64,000 nt of DNA from Mucilaginibacter sp. UR6-1 (GTDB lineage: Bacteria; Bacteroidota; Bacteroidia; Sphingobacteriales; Sphingobacteriaceae), in the NCBI RefSeq assembly GCF_020880975.1, contig NZ_JAJIWP010000001.1, forward strand, positions 372,001 through 436,000. The letters run 5' to 3'. Of this stretch, positions 46,632 through 55,848 are shown in pieces (the stretch's first letter is position 1; each line of letters begins with the position of its first letter). Both the position numbers and the translations under genes were made by a program. A model generated the notes under the pieces. The model did not search any database. It was given only the letters and a program-made list of their open reading frames with translations, and was not told the DNA's origin.

Positions 46632-47363
46632 TCAACCTTCCGGATATTTGCGAAAAATGCTGTTGATGCGCATTTGTATCACACCTAAAAATGCTTCGCG
46701 AAATATTCGGGTTGACATTTTTGATTCGCCTGCCGTGCGGTCAGTAAAAATTATCGGTTCTTCAACAACTTTAAAGCCGTGCTTAATGGCGGTATATTTC
46801 ATCTCTATCTGGAAGGCATAGCCCACAAATTTTATCTTATCGAGTTGTACAGTTTCCAGCACCTTGCGCTTGTAGCACATAAATCCGGCTGTAAAATCCT
46901 GTATATCAATACGCGTTATCATGCGCACGTATACAGAAGCAAAGTAGCTCATAAGCACACGGCTCATGGGCCAGTTAACCACGTTAACACCTTTAATATA
47001 GCGTGAGCCAATAGCAGCATCAGCGCCGTCAATACAAGCCTGGCGCAGTTTTAATAGGTCGTTTGGGTTGTGTGAAAAATCGGCATCCATTTCAAAAATA
47101 AAATCGTAATGCCGCGCTATACACCACTTAAAACCGTGAATGTAGGCTGTGCCTAATCCCTGCTTTCCGGCGCGCTTTTCCATAAAAAGCTTGTCGGTAT
47201 ATTCGGTTTGCAGGCGCTCAACTATTAGCTGTGTACCATCAGGCGAGCCGTCGTCAACTATAAGAATATGGAAATCATGCGGTAAGGAGAACACTTTGCG
47301 TATCATCCGCTCAATATTCTCCTTCTCGTTATACGTAGGAATTATTACAATACTATCAGGCAC
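46632..47363 (-). CDS. Polyprenol monophosphomannose synthase-like glycosyltransferase (GT2)
   Basis: The 243-aa enzyme shows the dolichol-phosphate mannose synthase pattern: VIIPTYNEKENIERMIRKV, LIVDDGSPDGTQLIVE, the metal-binding IFEMDADFSHNPNDLL and GSRYIKGVNVVNWPMSRVL, and FKVVEEPIIFTDRTAGESKM near the end. It transfers a sugar from a nucleotide donor to a polyprenol phosphate on the cytoplasmic face for later use in cell-surface glycans or protein O-glycosylation. Length is normal and there is no C-terminal membrane domain. It is monocistronic and has a clear terminator. Confidence 0.92.
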   Translation of the reverse strand: MPDSIVIIPTYNEKENIERMIRKVFSLPHDFHILIVDDGSPDGTQLIVERLQTEYTDKLFMEKRAGKQGLGTAYIHGFKWCIARHYDFIFEMDADFSHNPNDLLKLRQACIDGADAAIGSRYIKGVNVVNWPMSRVLMSYFASVYVRMITRIDIQDFTAGFMCYKRKVLETVQLDKIKFVGYAFQIEMKYTAIKHGFKVVEEPIIFTDRTAGESKMSTRIFREAFLGVIQMRINSIFRKYPEG

Positions 47364-47413
47364 TACTCGTAAACGCTATCGTTAAAAAAAAGTATGCAAA
47401 GCAAACAAATTTT

Positions 47414-48925
47414 TTAAACAATCGGGTTATCCGGATGAATTTCCTGTGTTTTATCGTCCTGTATGCCCAAACCTTTGGCAATGGTTTCGTCAACCAGGTA
47501 GCTGCGTTCCTTAATATATGGGCTTACAAACAAGAATAGTATGAAAAATCCTCCGATGATGCCCACAAACAGCCAAAAGTATTTATCGCCCTCAAAATAG
47601 GCGAAAAAGCCTTTTTCAGAAATGTTTTTGTTAATAAGCGTAGTAAAGAATGTACCTACTGAATAGGTAAGGTACCAAATACCGGTCATGGTACTCTTCA
47701 TTGATGGCGGAGATTGTGTGTAAGCATACTCCAAACCTGTGATGGATACCATTACTTCGCCAGCGGATAAGATAATGAAAGCCATTATTTGCCACCATAT
47801 TGAAGGCTGATGACCGTTTTGCAAACTAACCTGTACAAGCGCTATAATAACAAAGCTTAAACCGGTTACAAAAAGGCCAGCGCCGATTTTTTTAAGCGGC
47901 GTAAGTTTTACCCCCATCTTTTCAACCAACGGATAAACACCATAATTGAATACAGGGATAAGGATCAGCAGAAACAGCGCGTTTACAAACTGCACCTGCG
48001 ATGGCAAAATGTGTATGCCGAATATACCCAGGTCAAGATCGAGCTTTGCGGCTTGTAAAGCCCATTCGGCGCTGTTCATATCCCACATGGCCCAAAAAAT
48101 AGGGATAAAGGCAAATACAGCCATTACATTCCAAACAGCTTTTATAGCTTCGGTTTTTGTTTTGCCGTATTTTTCTTCAGTAAGGTTCCAGGCTTTTTTG
48201 CTTTTGTCTTTATTAGTTAACTTGGCTTTTAACGTGTATAGGCTGATGGTTACAAAGTTTTCTTTACGGATGCCGCTTGGGGGTACTTTAACATACATTT
48301 TTCGGCCGGTAAAAAATATAACTGTTGCCAGCGCCATTAATATGCCGGGTACGCCAAATGCTACTGATGCGCCAAAATGCTCATACAAATAGGGTATAAG
48401 CAATATACTTACGGTTGAACCTGCATTGATACTGAAATAAAACCAGCTATAAATTTTACTCATCAGGTGCTGGTTATTATGATCAAACTGATCGCCAACG
48501 TTAGCTGATACGCATGATTTTATACCGCCTGCCGCAATAGCTATAACAATCAATCCGCCAACAAAGCCGTTTAGCGAGCTATCAAAAATGGATAGCAGGA
48601 AGTGGCCAAAGGTGTAGATTATTGAACCCATCAATATCACCCGGTATTTGCCAAAAAACCAGTCGGCCATGATAGCGCCTAACAATGGTGTGAAATATAC
48701 CAGGGTTGAAAAAAGGTGGTTGTAGTAGTTTGATTGTGCTTCGGCCTGAGTGGTTAGTGCCGGTATGTGGTTGGGATTAAAAAACTGGTTAACAAGAAAT
48801 ATGGCCAGTATACTGCGCATGCCGTAAAAGCTGAAGCGCTCTGAAAATTCGTTACCTATAATAAAAGGAATACTGCGTGGTATCTTACCCTTTGGGGTAG
48901 AAGCTGGGGTTAATGTTTCTGCCAT
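47414..48925 (-). CDS. POT (PTR2) family proton-dependent oligopeptide transporter
   Basis: The 503-aa MFS protein has 12-14 membrane helices. The POT signatures are present: IIGNEFSERFSFYGMRSILA (ExxER-like motif of helix 1), LLGAIMADWFFGKYRVIL and the later WQIMAFIILSAGEVMVSITG. It imports di- and tripeptides with protons. The loop between helices 6 and 7 is lysine-rich, as usual. It stands alone, 113 bases downstream of a secreted protein gene on the same strand; the gap holds no gene. Confidence 0.94.
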   Translation of the reverse strand: MAETLTPASTPKGKIPRSIPFIIGNEFSERFSFYGMRSILAIFLVNQFFNPNHIPALTTQAEAQSNYYNHLFSTLVYFTPLLGAIMADWFFGKYRVILMGSIIYTFGHFLLSIFDSSLNGFVGGLIVIAIAAGGIKSCVSANVGDQFDHNNQHLMSKIYSWFYFSINAGSTVSILLIPYLYEHFGASVAFGVPGILMALATVIFFTGRKMYVKVPPSGIRKENFVTISLYTLKAKLTNKDKSKKAWNLTEEKYGKTKTEAIKAVWNVMAVFAFIPIFWAMWDMNSAEWALQAAKLDLDLGIFGIHILPSQVQFVNALFLLILIPVFNYGVYPLVEKMGVKLTPLKKIGAGLFVTGLSFVIIALVQVSLQNGHQPSIWWQIMAFIILSAGEVMVSITGLEYAYTQSPPSMKSTMTGIWYLTYSVGTFFTTLINKNISEKGFFAYFEGDKYFWLFVGIIGGFFILFLFVSPYIKERSYLVDETIAKGLGIQDDKTQEIHPDNPIV

Positions 48926-49038
48926 TTAAATTTTATGAGGTTTTGCGAAAATAGCATAAATCCCCGAAATCAAAATTAAATGTTGAAAGTGTTACACTTG
49001 AGCATACTTAAATTCCGTGCTGTTAAGCGGGTTTAATA

Positions 49039-49962
49039 TTAATGCTTTGATGGCACCTGCTGCCTGTCTTTTATGGCTTGCTTTTTAGGGTCAATATATT
49101 CATTCTGATCCTGCGAGGTGGCAATGTTGCGCATATCAAGGTTTTCGGCATATTTCCACTTGCCGTTGTTCAGGCGGTAGGCATCATAGCTCAGGTCAGG
49201 CCCAAAGGTTTCAGGTTTGCCGGCCGAGCGCTGGTCGGGTGGGGAGAGGTGATCGAACACAATGATGTTTTCCTCCGGGATGTAGCGTAAAAGCATTGAT
49301 GCCTGGCGTGCATATTCAAATACCACGCGTTTACGGGTTTTGCCGTTACCATCAAATACAGGAGCGCCAAAAACAGGCTGACCATTCCTGTTAAATGAGA
49401 TCACCTCTATCACTTTTTTAGTTGATTTTACAGTATTACCTTTCCATCCTAATAGTACATAATAGGGAGTGGCACCGCTTTTTACCGCCGCAATTTTATA
49501 ATACTGAGCCCCATACCATGTACGGTTATCAGTGACAGAATCCTCCGGATTTTTTAGCAAGGGGGAATAATCTTCAAGGGGGAACATTTTTAGCGGGCCG
49601 CCGGTATTTATTTGTACGGTGCCATAAAAGCGGTAGCTGCCATCCTCGTTTACTATATGCCAGCTAAATATACGAAAGCGGTTATCAGGGGCATTGATCA
49701 CACTTACCGCTTTAACGCTATCAAACGAATAATTGAAAGAGTTGGGAACTTTCAGGGCGGCTACCAGCGTACGGATGAACTGGTAATTGGCATTTTTGCG
49801 CTCCATGTCGTCGGGGTCATTAACTAATTTTTGCCCCAAATGCTTCAAGCTATCGGTTAAAACTTTAAGTTGCTTTAAGTTTCTGCCTTCATCATTGCCC
49901 TGGGCTAAAATAAACCCGGGTAATTGTATCAATATAAAAACGATAAGTATTGCTTTCTTCAT
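49039..49962 (-). CDS. Secreted protein of unknown function, 307 aa
   Basis: A signal peptide (MKKAILIVFILIQLPGFILA) is followed by about 285 soluble residues without cysteines in recognisable motifs. Segments such as IFSWHIVNEDGSYRFYGTVQ, YYVLLGWKGNTVKSTKKVIE and VFGAPVFDGNGKTRKRVVFE suggest a beta-rich domain that is common in Sphingobacteriaceae genomes. I do not recognise a catalytic motif. Codon use matches the neighbours and the frame is intact, so it is a real gene without an assignable function. Confidence 0.75.
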   Translation of the reverse strand: MKKAILIVFILIQLPGFILAQGNDEGRNLKQLKVLTDSLKHLGQKLVNDPDDMERKNANYQFIRTLVAALKVPNSFNYSFDSVKAVSVINAPDNRFRIFSWHIVNEDGSYRFYGTVQINTGGPLKMFPLEDYSPLLKNPEDSVTDNRTWYGAQYYKIAAVKSGATPYYVLLGWKGNTVKSTKKVIEVISFNRNGQPVFGAPVFDGNGKTRKRVVFEYARQASMLLRYIPEENIIVFDHLSPPDQRSAGKPETFGPDLSYDAYRLNNGKWKYAENLDMRNIATSQDQNEYIDPKKQAIKDRQQVPSKH

Positions 49963-50036
49963 AGTTTGGTTTACCCAAGGTTGTAAACGTAATAAACCGC
50001 CTGCAATTATACATACGTATCCGTAAACCTGTTTTA

Positions 50037-50207
50037 TTACTGTTGGGGGTCTTTACGTTTTTTATTTTTTTTACGCGCATTTAATGCCTGCTGTAAAAGG
50101 TATTCAATTTGCCCGTTGGTGCTGCGAAACTCCTCGCCGGCCCAGGTTTCAACCTCTTTCAGCATGTCAGGATTTATACGTAATATAAATGCTTTTTTTT
50201 CGGCCAT
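50037..50207 (-). CDS. Arc-like ribbon-helix-helix DNA-binding protein, 56 aa
   Basis: The short frame starts at ATG 50207 and stops with TAA at 50037-50039. It encodes MAEKKAFILRINPDMLKEVE, then TWAGEEFRSTNGQIEYLLQQ and a basic tail (ARKKNKKRKDPQQ). This is the Arc/MetJ-like family common behind SPFH genes in Bacteroidota: a beta strand (FILRI) that contacts DNA and two helices. The gene lies 6 bases after the membrane protein gene and completes an SPFH operon, which it may autoregulate. Confidence 0.85.
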   Translation of the reverse strand: MAEKKAFILRINPDMLKEVETWAGEEFRSTNGQIEYLLQQALNARKKNKKRKDPQQ

Positions 50208-50213
50208 GTTACA

Positions 50214-50732
50214 TTATGCACCCGAGGCTGCTGCCTGGCGTTGTTTGGTAATTATTAAGTAAAAGGCTAAAAAAGTGAGTAGCGGCACCCAATGCAATGG
50301 CGCTGTGTTTTGTTCAATGAACACCTCATCAGTTTTTGAAAAAGCATTTACATGAATGCGCAGCAAGGGGCCATACATGTTACTTTCCCACCGGTATCTT
50401 GCTTTCCAGAATGAGGTTTTCTTCAACACCAGTTCGGTGCCATCAGCCAAAGTAAAAACCGATGTAAAACTGAATGCTTTTACTTTTAATGTGCCAATAA
50501 GTGCATCCTGGCCATCGGTAACCATTATGCGGTTGCGCCAAAAGCCATCAAGTTTAAAGCTTAGTGTGCCATCAGCCAGTTCGGCCCAGCCCATGTGTTT
50601 AAACGAGATGGTTTTAAAAGTGAGTTTTCCGTAGCTGCGCACATCATCACCAAGTATATATTCGGGTTTGAGCCAGCCATGCCTTTGCATGTTTAACTGG
50701 CTGATGTTCCGGTTTTCAAATCTGGCAAACAT
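50214..50732 (-). CDS. Conserved membrane-anchored protein in SPFH operon, 172 aa
   Basis: The start at ATG 50732 (MFARFENRNISQL) lies 11 bases after the SPFH stop; the longer frame would overlap it. The protein has two or more beta-rich repeats (KLTFKTISFKHMGWAELADG, FSFTSVFTLADGTELVLKKT) and one C-terminal transmembrane helix (WVPLLTFLAFYLIIT). I do not recognise a named domain. The conserved operon order SPFH, this protein, Arc-like regulator suggests function in a membrane microdomain. Confidence 0.75.
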   Translation of the reverse strand: MFARFENRNISQLNMQRHGWLKPEYILGDDVRSYGKLTFKTISFKHMGWAELADGTLSFKLDGFWRNRIMVTDGQDALIGTLKVKAFSFTSVFTLADGTELVLKKTSFWKARYRWESNMYGPLLRIHVNAFSKTDEVFIEQNTAPLHWVPLLTFLAFYLIITKQRQAAASGA

Positions 50733-50743
50733 AATCTTTGTTA

Positions 50744-51601
50744 TTAATGATATAGTGTACCTGTGTTTACTACCGGTGCCACGTTGCGTTCGCCGCATAG
50801 CACCACCAGCAGATTGCTTACCATAGCCGCCTTGCGCTCTTCATCAAGCTCAACAATGTTTTTAGCCGAAAGCTTGTCAAGCGCCATTTCAACCATGCCA
50901 ACCGCGCCTTCAACAATTTGCTTGCGGGCGGCTATAATAGCGGTAGCCTGTTGGCGCTGTAACATGGCGTTGGCAATTTCGGGCGCGTAAGCTAAATGCG
51001 ATATACGGGCCTCCAGTACTTCAATACCGGCACGGGCAAGCCTGTCGTTAAGTTCTTTTTCAAGCAATATGCTTACATGCTCGGCACCATCGCGCAGGGT
51101 AATTGATGCATCCTCATCCTCAAAATGATCATAAGGAAACGAGTTGGCCAGGTGGCGAACCGCTGCCTCGCTTTGTATGTTAACGTATTGAATATAATTC
51201 TCAACCGAAAAAACTGCCGCGGCAGTATCTTTTACCCGCCACACAATTACAGCAGCTATTTCAATCGGATTGCCTACCTTATCATTCACCTTTAGTTGCT
51301 GGCCGTTGAGGTTGAATGCACGTAACGATACTTTCTTTTTTACGGTGAAAGGGTTCACCCAAAAAAAGCCGTCCTTTTTTACTGTGCCGGTGTATTTACC
51401 AAACAGTGTCAGCACCTTTGATTCATTAGGGTTAACAATTACCAAACCGGGCAATACAAGCGAGAAGTCAAGTATAAATACAATTACGCCGATAACCGCC
51501 AGCTCCTGCCATATCAAAATTCCTGATACTGCTATTAGTACCAAAAACAATGTAAAGGTAACATATCCCGAAGGCGGATTGATGGTTTTTTCGTTTTCCA
51601 T
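50744..51601 (-). CDS. SPFH domain (stomatin/prohibitin-like) membrane protein
   Basis: The 285-aa protein has two adjacent N-terminal hydrophobic segments ([33 protein letters not shown]), then the SPFH domain ([24 protein letters not shown] start, [40 protein letters not shown]). A coiled C-terminus contains [20 protein letters not shown]. Such proteins assemble rings in the inner membrane and scaffold proteases or lipids. It leads a three-gene operon with a membrane protein and an Arc-like regulator. Confidence 0.9.
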   Translation of the reverse strand: MENEKTINPPSGYVTFTLFLVLIAVSGILIWQELAVIGVIVFILDFSLVLPGLVIVNPNESKVLTLFGKYTGTVKKDGFFWVNPFTVKKKVSLRAFNLNGQQLKVNDKVGNPIEIAAVIVWRVKDTAAAVFSVENYIQYVNIQSEAAVRHLANSFPYDHFEDEDASITLRDGAEHVSILLEKELNDRLARAGIEVLEARISHLAYAPEIANAMLQRQQATAIIAARKQIVEGAVGMVEMALDKLSAKNIVELDEERKAAMVSNLLVVLCGERNVAPVVNTGTLYH

Positions 51602-51692
51602 GATATTGGTTTTGATTTTAAAATGATATCATAAAGATATCAAATAAGATTTGATAAATGCAAGAAAAAGTACGCAACACAGAAACTTATAT

Positions 51693-51700
51693 TATTTTTG
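51693..51700 (+). promoter_or_regulatory. -7 element for the 7TM-HD gene
   Basis: TATTTTTG (TAnnTTTG) ends 17 bases before the start codon at 51718. A matching -33 TTG is not clear. Confidence 0.45.
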
Positions 51701-51717
51701 AGAGGTTAACTTTATAA

Positions 51718-53781
51718 ATGGTGCAAATCTCTACATCCCGACGACGTGCTTTATTGCGCAAATATGCCCGCAACATTAAGTTTTTAATGATATTGGGCAG
51801 TATCTGTCTTATTGTTGCGGCACTACCCAAGCAGGCCCAGTTCAGGTATGAGTTTGAGAAGGGCAGGATATGGAATCAAAAAGACTTGGTATCGCCCTAT
51901 AGCTTTGCTATACTGAAAACACCGCAGGAGATTGAGAACGACCGCAAAACAGCCCTGGCCAGTATTACACCTTTATACCGTTTTGACAGGGATATGGGTA
52001 AACAGCAAACCGAAGGGTTTCGTAACGACCTGGAAATAAAATGGCATACTGCCGGATTGCCTGATAATCAAAAAGAAAAATATCAGGCAATTGGTGTAAA
52101 CCTGCTTACTGATGTTTATAACAAAGGTATAATAAAGGTAAATCAAAGGCATCAACGCAACGAAGCGCTTAATATAAGCGTGCTTAACAATAATATTTCT
52201 GTAGAAAGAAATATAAACGATCTGTTTACGCGCGACAGGGCGTTGAACTATTGCGAGCAACAGCTAAACGTACGTAAGGATATTGATAAGGCTTTTTTGC
52301 TTGATTTAATAAGCGACCGCTTGCTGGTGAATCTAACTTTTGATGATAAGCTTACCGCCAAATCAGAAAAAGAAGCCCTGGATAATTTATCAGTTACGCG
52401 GGGCATGGTACAAAGCGGCGAAACCATTGTGGCCAAAGGTGCTGTGGTAAATGATGATATTTTTCAAAAACTGCAATCATACAAAAAAGCATTTGAAGAT
52501 AATGCCCGTATTGATGGCGATGTTAACCTGGTATTGTTTGGCCGGTTTTTACTGGTAGGCCTGGCCATAACATTGCTCATCGTGTTTCTGTACCTCTTCA
52601 GGCGTGATATATATGGCGACAACCGTTTGGTAGGCCTCATACTGATGGTAGTTACTGCCATGCTGGCAACACTGTCAATAGCTATTATGCTGCAAATACC
52701 TACATTGTATTATATACCGTATTGCATTGTACCTATTATCATCAGGATATTGTTTGATACCCGGCTGGCACTGTACATACATTTGCTGGTAGTACTTATA
52801 GCGGGCTTTTTTGTACCTAATAGCTTCGAGTTCGCTTATTACCAGATCACGGCAGGTATGGTGGCTATTTATACCATCAAAAACCTGATACGCCGCGAGC
52901 AGTTCCTAACATCGGCTTTGATTATTACGGCTACCTATTTTGTGGCTTTTTTAGGTATATCATTTATAAGGCAGGGTAGCCTGGCTACTATTGATTGGTT
53001 AGATTTTATACCATTTACCGTGAGTGTGTTATTAACGCTACTCGCTTATCCGCTCATTTACGCCTTTGAAAAATTGTTCGGCCTAACGTCAGACATTACA
53101 TTGATCGAGTTGACCAATACTAACTCGCCTTTGCTGCGTGAAATGGCTTTTACAGCACCGGGTACCTTTCAGCACTCTTTGCAGGTGGCTAACCTTGCCG
53201 AGAATGCCATATATGCAATTGGAGGCAACGCTTTGCTGGTTAGGGCAGGGGCGTTGTATCATGATATCGGTAAGATAGAGAATCCGTTATTTTTTATCGA
53301 GAACCAAACATCATCATTTAATCCGCACGATAAACTGCCTTATGAAGAAAGCGCGCAGATCATTATACGCCACGTAAGCAAGGGTATCGATATGGCTCGT
53401 AAATCAAACCTGCCCGATATTGTAACCGATTTTATCCGCACGCATCATGGCAACACCCGGGTAGACTACTTTTACCAATCGTTTTTGAAGAATTTTCCTG
53501 AAAAATTCATTGATGAGAATATTTTTCGCTATCCTGGACCCATTCCTTTCTCAAAAGAAACCGGTGTTTTGATGCTTGCCGACTCGGTTGAGGCCGCTTC
53601 GCGCTCGTTAAAGGAGCCCAATCAAAAATCCATCAGTGACCTGGTTGACCGCATTGTGAAATATAAACTTGATCAGGATCAATTGAAAGACAGCAACATA
53701 ACGTTGAAAGATATTGAAACCATTAAAACGATATTTAAACGAATGTTGATGAGTATTTACCATGTGCGGATAGAATATTAA
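51718..53781 (+). CDS. 7TM-HD family phosphohydrolase (PgpH-like, cyclic-di-AMP phosphodiesterase)
   Basis: The 687-aa protein has one N-terminal transmembrane segment, an extracytoplasmic 7TMR-HDED domain (about residues 45-265), seven membrane helices (about 270-470) and a cytoplasmic HD domain. HD residues are in GTFQHSLQVANLAENAI, GALYHDIGKIENPLFF, IIIRHVSKGID and RTHHGNTRVDYF. Homologues (PgpH) hydrolyse c-di-AMP and control osmotic and wall homeostasis. The predicted N-terminal sensor suggests an extracytoplasmic signal. The protein is complete; no operon partner follows. Confidence 0.93.
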   Translation: MVQISTSRRRALLRKYARNIKFLMILGSICLIVAALPKQAQFRYEFEKGRIWNQKDLVSPYSFAILKTPQEIENDRKTALASITPLYRFDRDMGKQQTEGFRNDLEIKWHTAGLPDNQKEKYQAIGVNLLTDVYNKGIIKVNQRHQRNEALNISVLNNNISVERNINDLFTRDRALNYCEQQLNVRKDIDKAFLLDLISDRLLVNLTFDDKLTAKSEKEALDNLSVTRGMVQSGETIVAKGAVVNDDIFQKLQSYKKAFEDNARIDGDVNLVLFGRFLLVGLAITLLIVFLYLFRRDIYGDNRLVGLILMVVTAMLATLSIAIMLQIPTLYYIPYCIVPIIIRILFDTRLALYIHLLVVLIAGFFVPNSFEFAYYQITAGMVAIYTIKNLIRREQFLTSALIITATYFVAFLGISFIRQGSLATIDWLDFIPFTVSVLLTLLAYPLIYAFEKLFGLTSDITLIELTNTNSPLLREMAFTAPGTFQHSLQVANLAENAIYAIGGNALLVRAGALYHDIGKIENPLFFIENQTSSFNPHDKLPYEESAQIIIRHVSKGIDMARKSNLPDIVTDFIRTHHGNTRVDYFYQSFLKNFPEKFIDENIFRYPGPIPFSKETGVLMLADSVEAASRSLKEPNQKSISDLVDRIVKYKLDQDQLKDSNITLKDIETIKTIFKRMLMSIYHVRIEY

Positions 53782-53798
53782 AAAACCTCACTTTTTTT

Positions 53799-53828
53799 TT
53801 TGACAGGTATGCACTTTTACTATATTTG
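53799..53828 (+). promoter_or_regulatory. Promoter of tRNA-Ser
   Basis: TTTG (53799-53802) and TATATTTG (53821-53828) are 18 bases apart and 32 bases before the tRNA start, a good match to the Bacteroidota consensus. Confidence 0.65.
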
Positions 53829-53860
53829 CAGACCTCAAAAAAACGAGGCGTACTTAAAAA

Positions 53861-53950
53861 GGTGAGGTGCCTGAGAGGCCGAAAGGATCAGTTTGCTAAA
53901 CTGACGTACGGGAAACTGTACCGAGGGTTCGAATCCCTCCCTCACCGCCA
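53861..53950 (+). tRNA. tRNA-Ser (GCT), with encoded CCA
   Basis: Acceptor GGTGAGG/CCTCACC is perfect, the anticodon loop is TTGCTAA (GCT), and there is a long variable arm (GTAC...GTAC). The T-loop is TTCGAAT, the discriminator is G and CCA is encoded at 53948-53950. It borders the integrative element and is the likely insertion site. Confidence 0.95.
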
Positions 53951-53971
53951 GATTGATAATCAAAACACATT

Positions 53972-54006
53972 AAAAGCCTGTAATTCATTGAATTACAGGC
54001 TTTTTT
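53972..54006 (+). terminator. tRNA-Ser terminator
   Basis: AAAAGCCTGTAATT (53972-53985) pairs with AATTACAGGCTTTT (53991-54004), followed by TT. Confidence 0.92.
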
Positions 54007-54050
54007 CGTTTCCGGGGTTGCTCAGAATATGTCCGGTTTCGCATAATTTT

Positions 54051-54095
54051 AGTGTGACATTCAGTGTGACATTTTTTTGGTGGAAATGTCACACT
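54051..54095. repeat. Two direct and one inverted copy of AGTGTGACAT
   Basis: AGTGTGACAT occurs at 54051-54060 and 54063-54072, and its complement ATGTCACACT at 54086-54095. The cluster lies between tRNA-Ser and the integrase start, where arm-type integrase or excisionase sites would be expected. Confidence 0.6.
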
Positions 54096-54196
54096 GGAAA
54101 CGTTGTAAAATACTGAACTACAACATGTTCGGGAGCTAAACATCTTGACTTTTATAGGCTGCATTTCGATATTTATTAACTTTTAATTTTTTAGTT

Positions 54197-55465
54197 ATGT
54201 TAGAGAAAAGCTTTGGAATGTTGTTTTACCTTAGGAAACAACGTCATGCCGACAAGGGTACCATGTACATTTACCTTAGAATTACAGTGGACGGCCTGTC
54301 AAGGGACGTGTCGGTCAAAAGAACCTGGAGTGCTGCCAGATGGAGTGCAGGCGCTAACAGGGCGTCCGGTAGTAAAGAGGACGCAAAAGAATTGAATCAC
54401 TATCTGGATGTATTGCAAAGCAAAGCCTATGATGCCCGCAAGCAGCTGATTGAATCCGGGCGGGTTGTGACTGCAATTTCAATCATGGACATAATGAGTG
54501 GTGCGGAGCAGCGCAAGCGGGAATTGATGTCACTTTTCAAAAGCCATAATGATGATATGAAAGCAATGATCGGGAAAGGCGTGGCAAAAGGTACCTGGAC
54601 AAATTTCAATACGACTTACCGCCACTTGTCCGTGTTCCTGTACTCGCAGTATAATGTCAGGGAAATCAACATCCTTGCTCTCGATCTGGAGTTTGTTAAA
54701 AAGCTTTATCACTGGTTCAGGACGGTCAAAAAAATGGGCCATAACAGTGCCCTTAAAAATATTGCCAACATGAAGAAAATAGTTATCGCCTGCGTCGATA
54801 ACGGTTGGCTGAAAAATGACCCGTTCGCAAAATTTGATGAGATTAGAGAAGAAGTTCAGACAGTTTTCCTGGTAAAGGAGGAGATTCAGGCCATTGCTGA
54901 CAAAGAGATAACAAACAACCGGCTTTGCCAGGTAAGGGATGTATTCATTTTCTGCTGTTTTACAGGACTTGCATTTGCAGATGTAAAGCAATTGAAAAAG
55001 TCCGAAGTTGATATTGGTATCGATGGTGAATTAAGAATCTATAAAGGAAGGCAAAAAACGGGAACGCCATCAATAATTCCATTGCTTCCAATCACTAAAC
55101 GAATATTAGCCAAATATGAATACAATGAGCAATGCATCATCAAAGATCAGTTATTGCCTGTATTGAGTAATCAAAAGTACAACGCTTACCTGAAAGAAAT
55201 AGGGGATATGTGCGGTATCAATAAAGAGTTGAAAACGCATATGGCCAGGCACACATTTGGAACTACCGTAACACTCGCCAACCATGTACCACTGGAGTCC
55301 ATCAAGGAAATGATGGGGCATAAAAGTTTACGTCAAACTATGCATTACGCGAAGGTTACCGGTATCAAGGTCAATGAGGACATGGCCAAACTTAAAAAGC
55401 GGCTGAAAAAAAATAATTTTATATCCGAGCACCAGATCATTGGTGCTGATACCACAATAAGCTAA
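54197..55465 (+). CDS. Tyrosine recombinase / site-specific integrase (CTnDOT-like)
   Basis: The 422-aa integrase has an N-terminal arm-binding domain (YIYLRITVDGLSRDVSVKRT), a core-binding SAM-like domain (about residues 110-215) and a catalytic domain. Catalytic residues visible are Lys in GRQKTGTPSIIPL, His-x-x-Arg in HMARHTFGTTVTL, His in MMGHKSLRQT and the nucleophile Tyr in MHYAKV. The usual first Arg is absent: the box reads CFTGLAFADVKQL with Ala in that place, as in some Bacteroidota conjugative-element integrases. It should integrate the element at the neighbouring tRNA-Ser or near it. Confidence 0.92.
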   Translation: MLEKSFGMLFYLRKQRHADKGTMYIYLRITVDGLSRDVSVKRTWSAARWSAGANRASGSKEDAKELNHYLDVLQSKAYDARKQLIESGRVVTAISIMDIMSGAEQRKRELMSLFKSHNDDMKAMIGKGVAKGTWTNFNTTYRHLSVFLYSQYNVREINILALDLEFVKKLYHWFRTVKKMGHNSALKNIANMKKIVIACVDNGWLKNDPFAKFDEIREEVQTVFLVKEEIQAIADKEITNNRLCQVRDVFIFCCFTGLAFADVKQLKKSEVDIGIDGELRIYKGRQKTGTPSIIPLLPITKRILAKYEYNEQCIIKDQLLPVLSNQKYNAYLKEIGDMCGINKELKTHMARHTFGTTVTLANHVPLESIKEMMGHKSLRQTMHYAKVTGIKVNEDMAKLKKRLKKNNFISEHQIIGADTTIS

Positions 55466-55584
55466 ATACATTGACATGCCCGGCTGGCTAAATGATTTGC
55501 CGGTCGGGTTTATTTTTCGGTAGTACCGAAATGCTCGTTAATTTCTTAAACTAAGAACCAGCAGCTTTGCCTAAAATATATAAA

Positions 55585-55848
55585 ATGGCAACTGAAATTA
55601 TAACGAAGGAAGATTTACAGGTCTTTAAAGAAGAATTGTTAAGCGACATCAGAAAGATTATTGATAGGAAAGAACAGCCTGCCGGTGAATGGCTGCGCAG
55701 CAGTCAAGTGAGGAGGATGCTGAACATATCGCCCAATACCTTGCAAGCACTCCGTATCAGCGGCAAATTAAATTATAGCAAAGTTGGAAGTATCTTTTTT
55801 TACAAGCTTGAAGAAATTAGAAAGTTGGTAGAAGGGGATAAACTATGA
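55585..55848 (+). CDS. Helix-turn-helix (excisionase-type) DNA-binding protein, 87 aa
   Basis: The ATG at 55585 gives MATEIITKEDLQVFKEELL; the longer frame uses a TTG. A coiled N-terminal helix precedes a winged helix-turn-helix of the HTH_17/MerR-like type (RSSQVRRMLNISPNTLQALR, then GKLNYSKVGSIFFYKLEEI). In Bacteroidota elements such proteins sit next to the integrase and act as excisionase or replication-control factors. It overlaps the following gene by four bases (ATGA). Confidence 0.85.
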   Translation: MATEIITKEDLQVFKEELLSDIRKIIDRKEQPAGEWLRSSQVRRMLNISPNTLQALRISGKLNYSKVGSIFFYKLEEIRKLVEGDKL

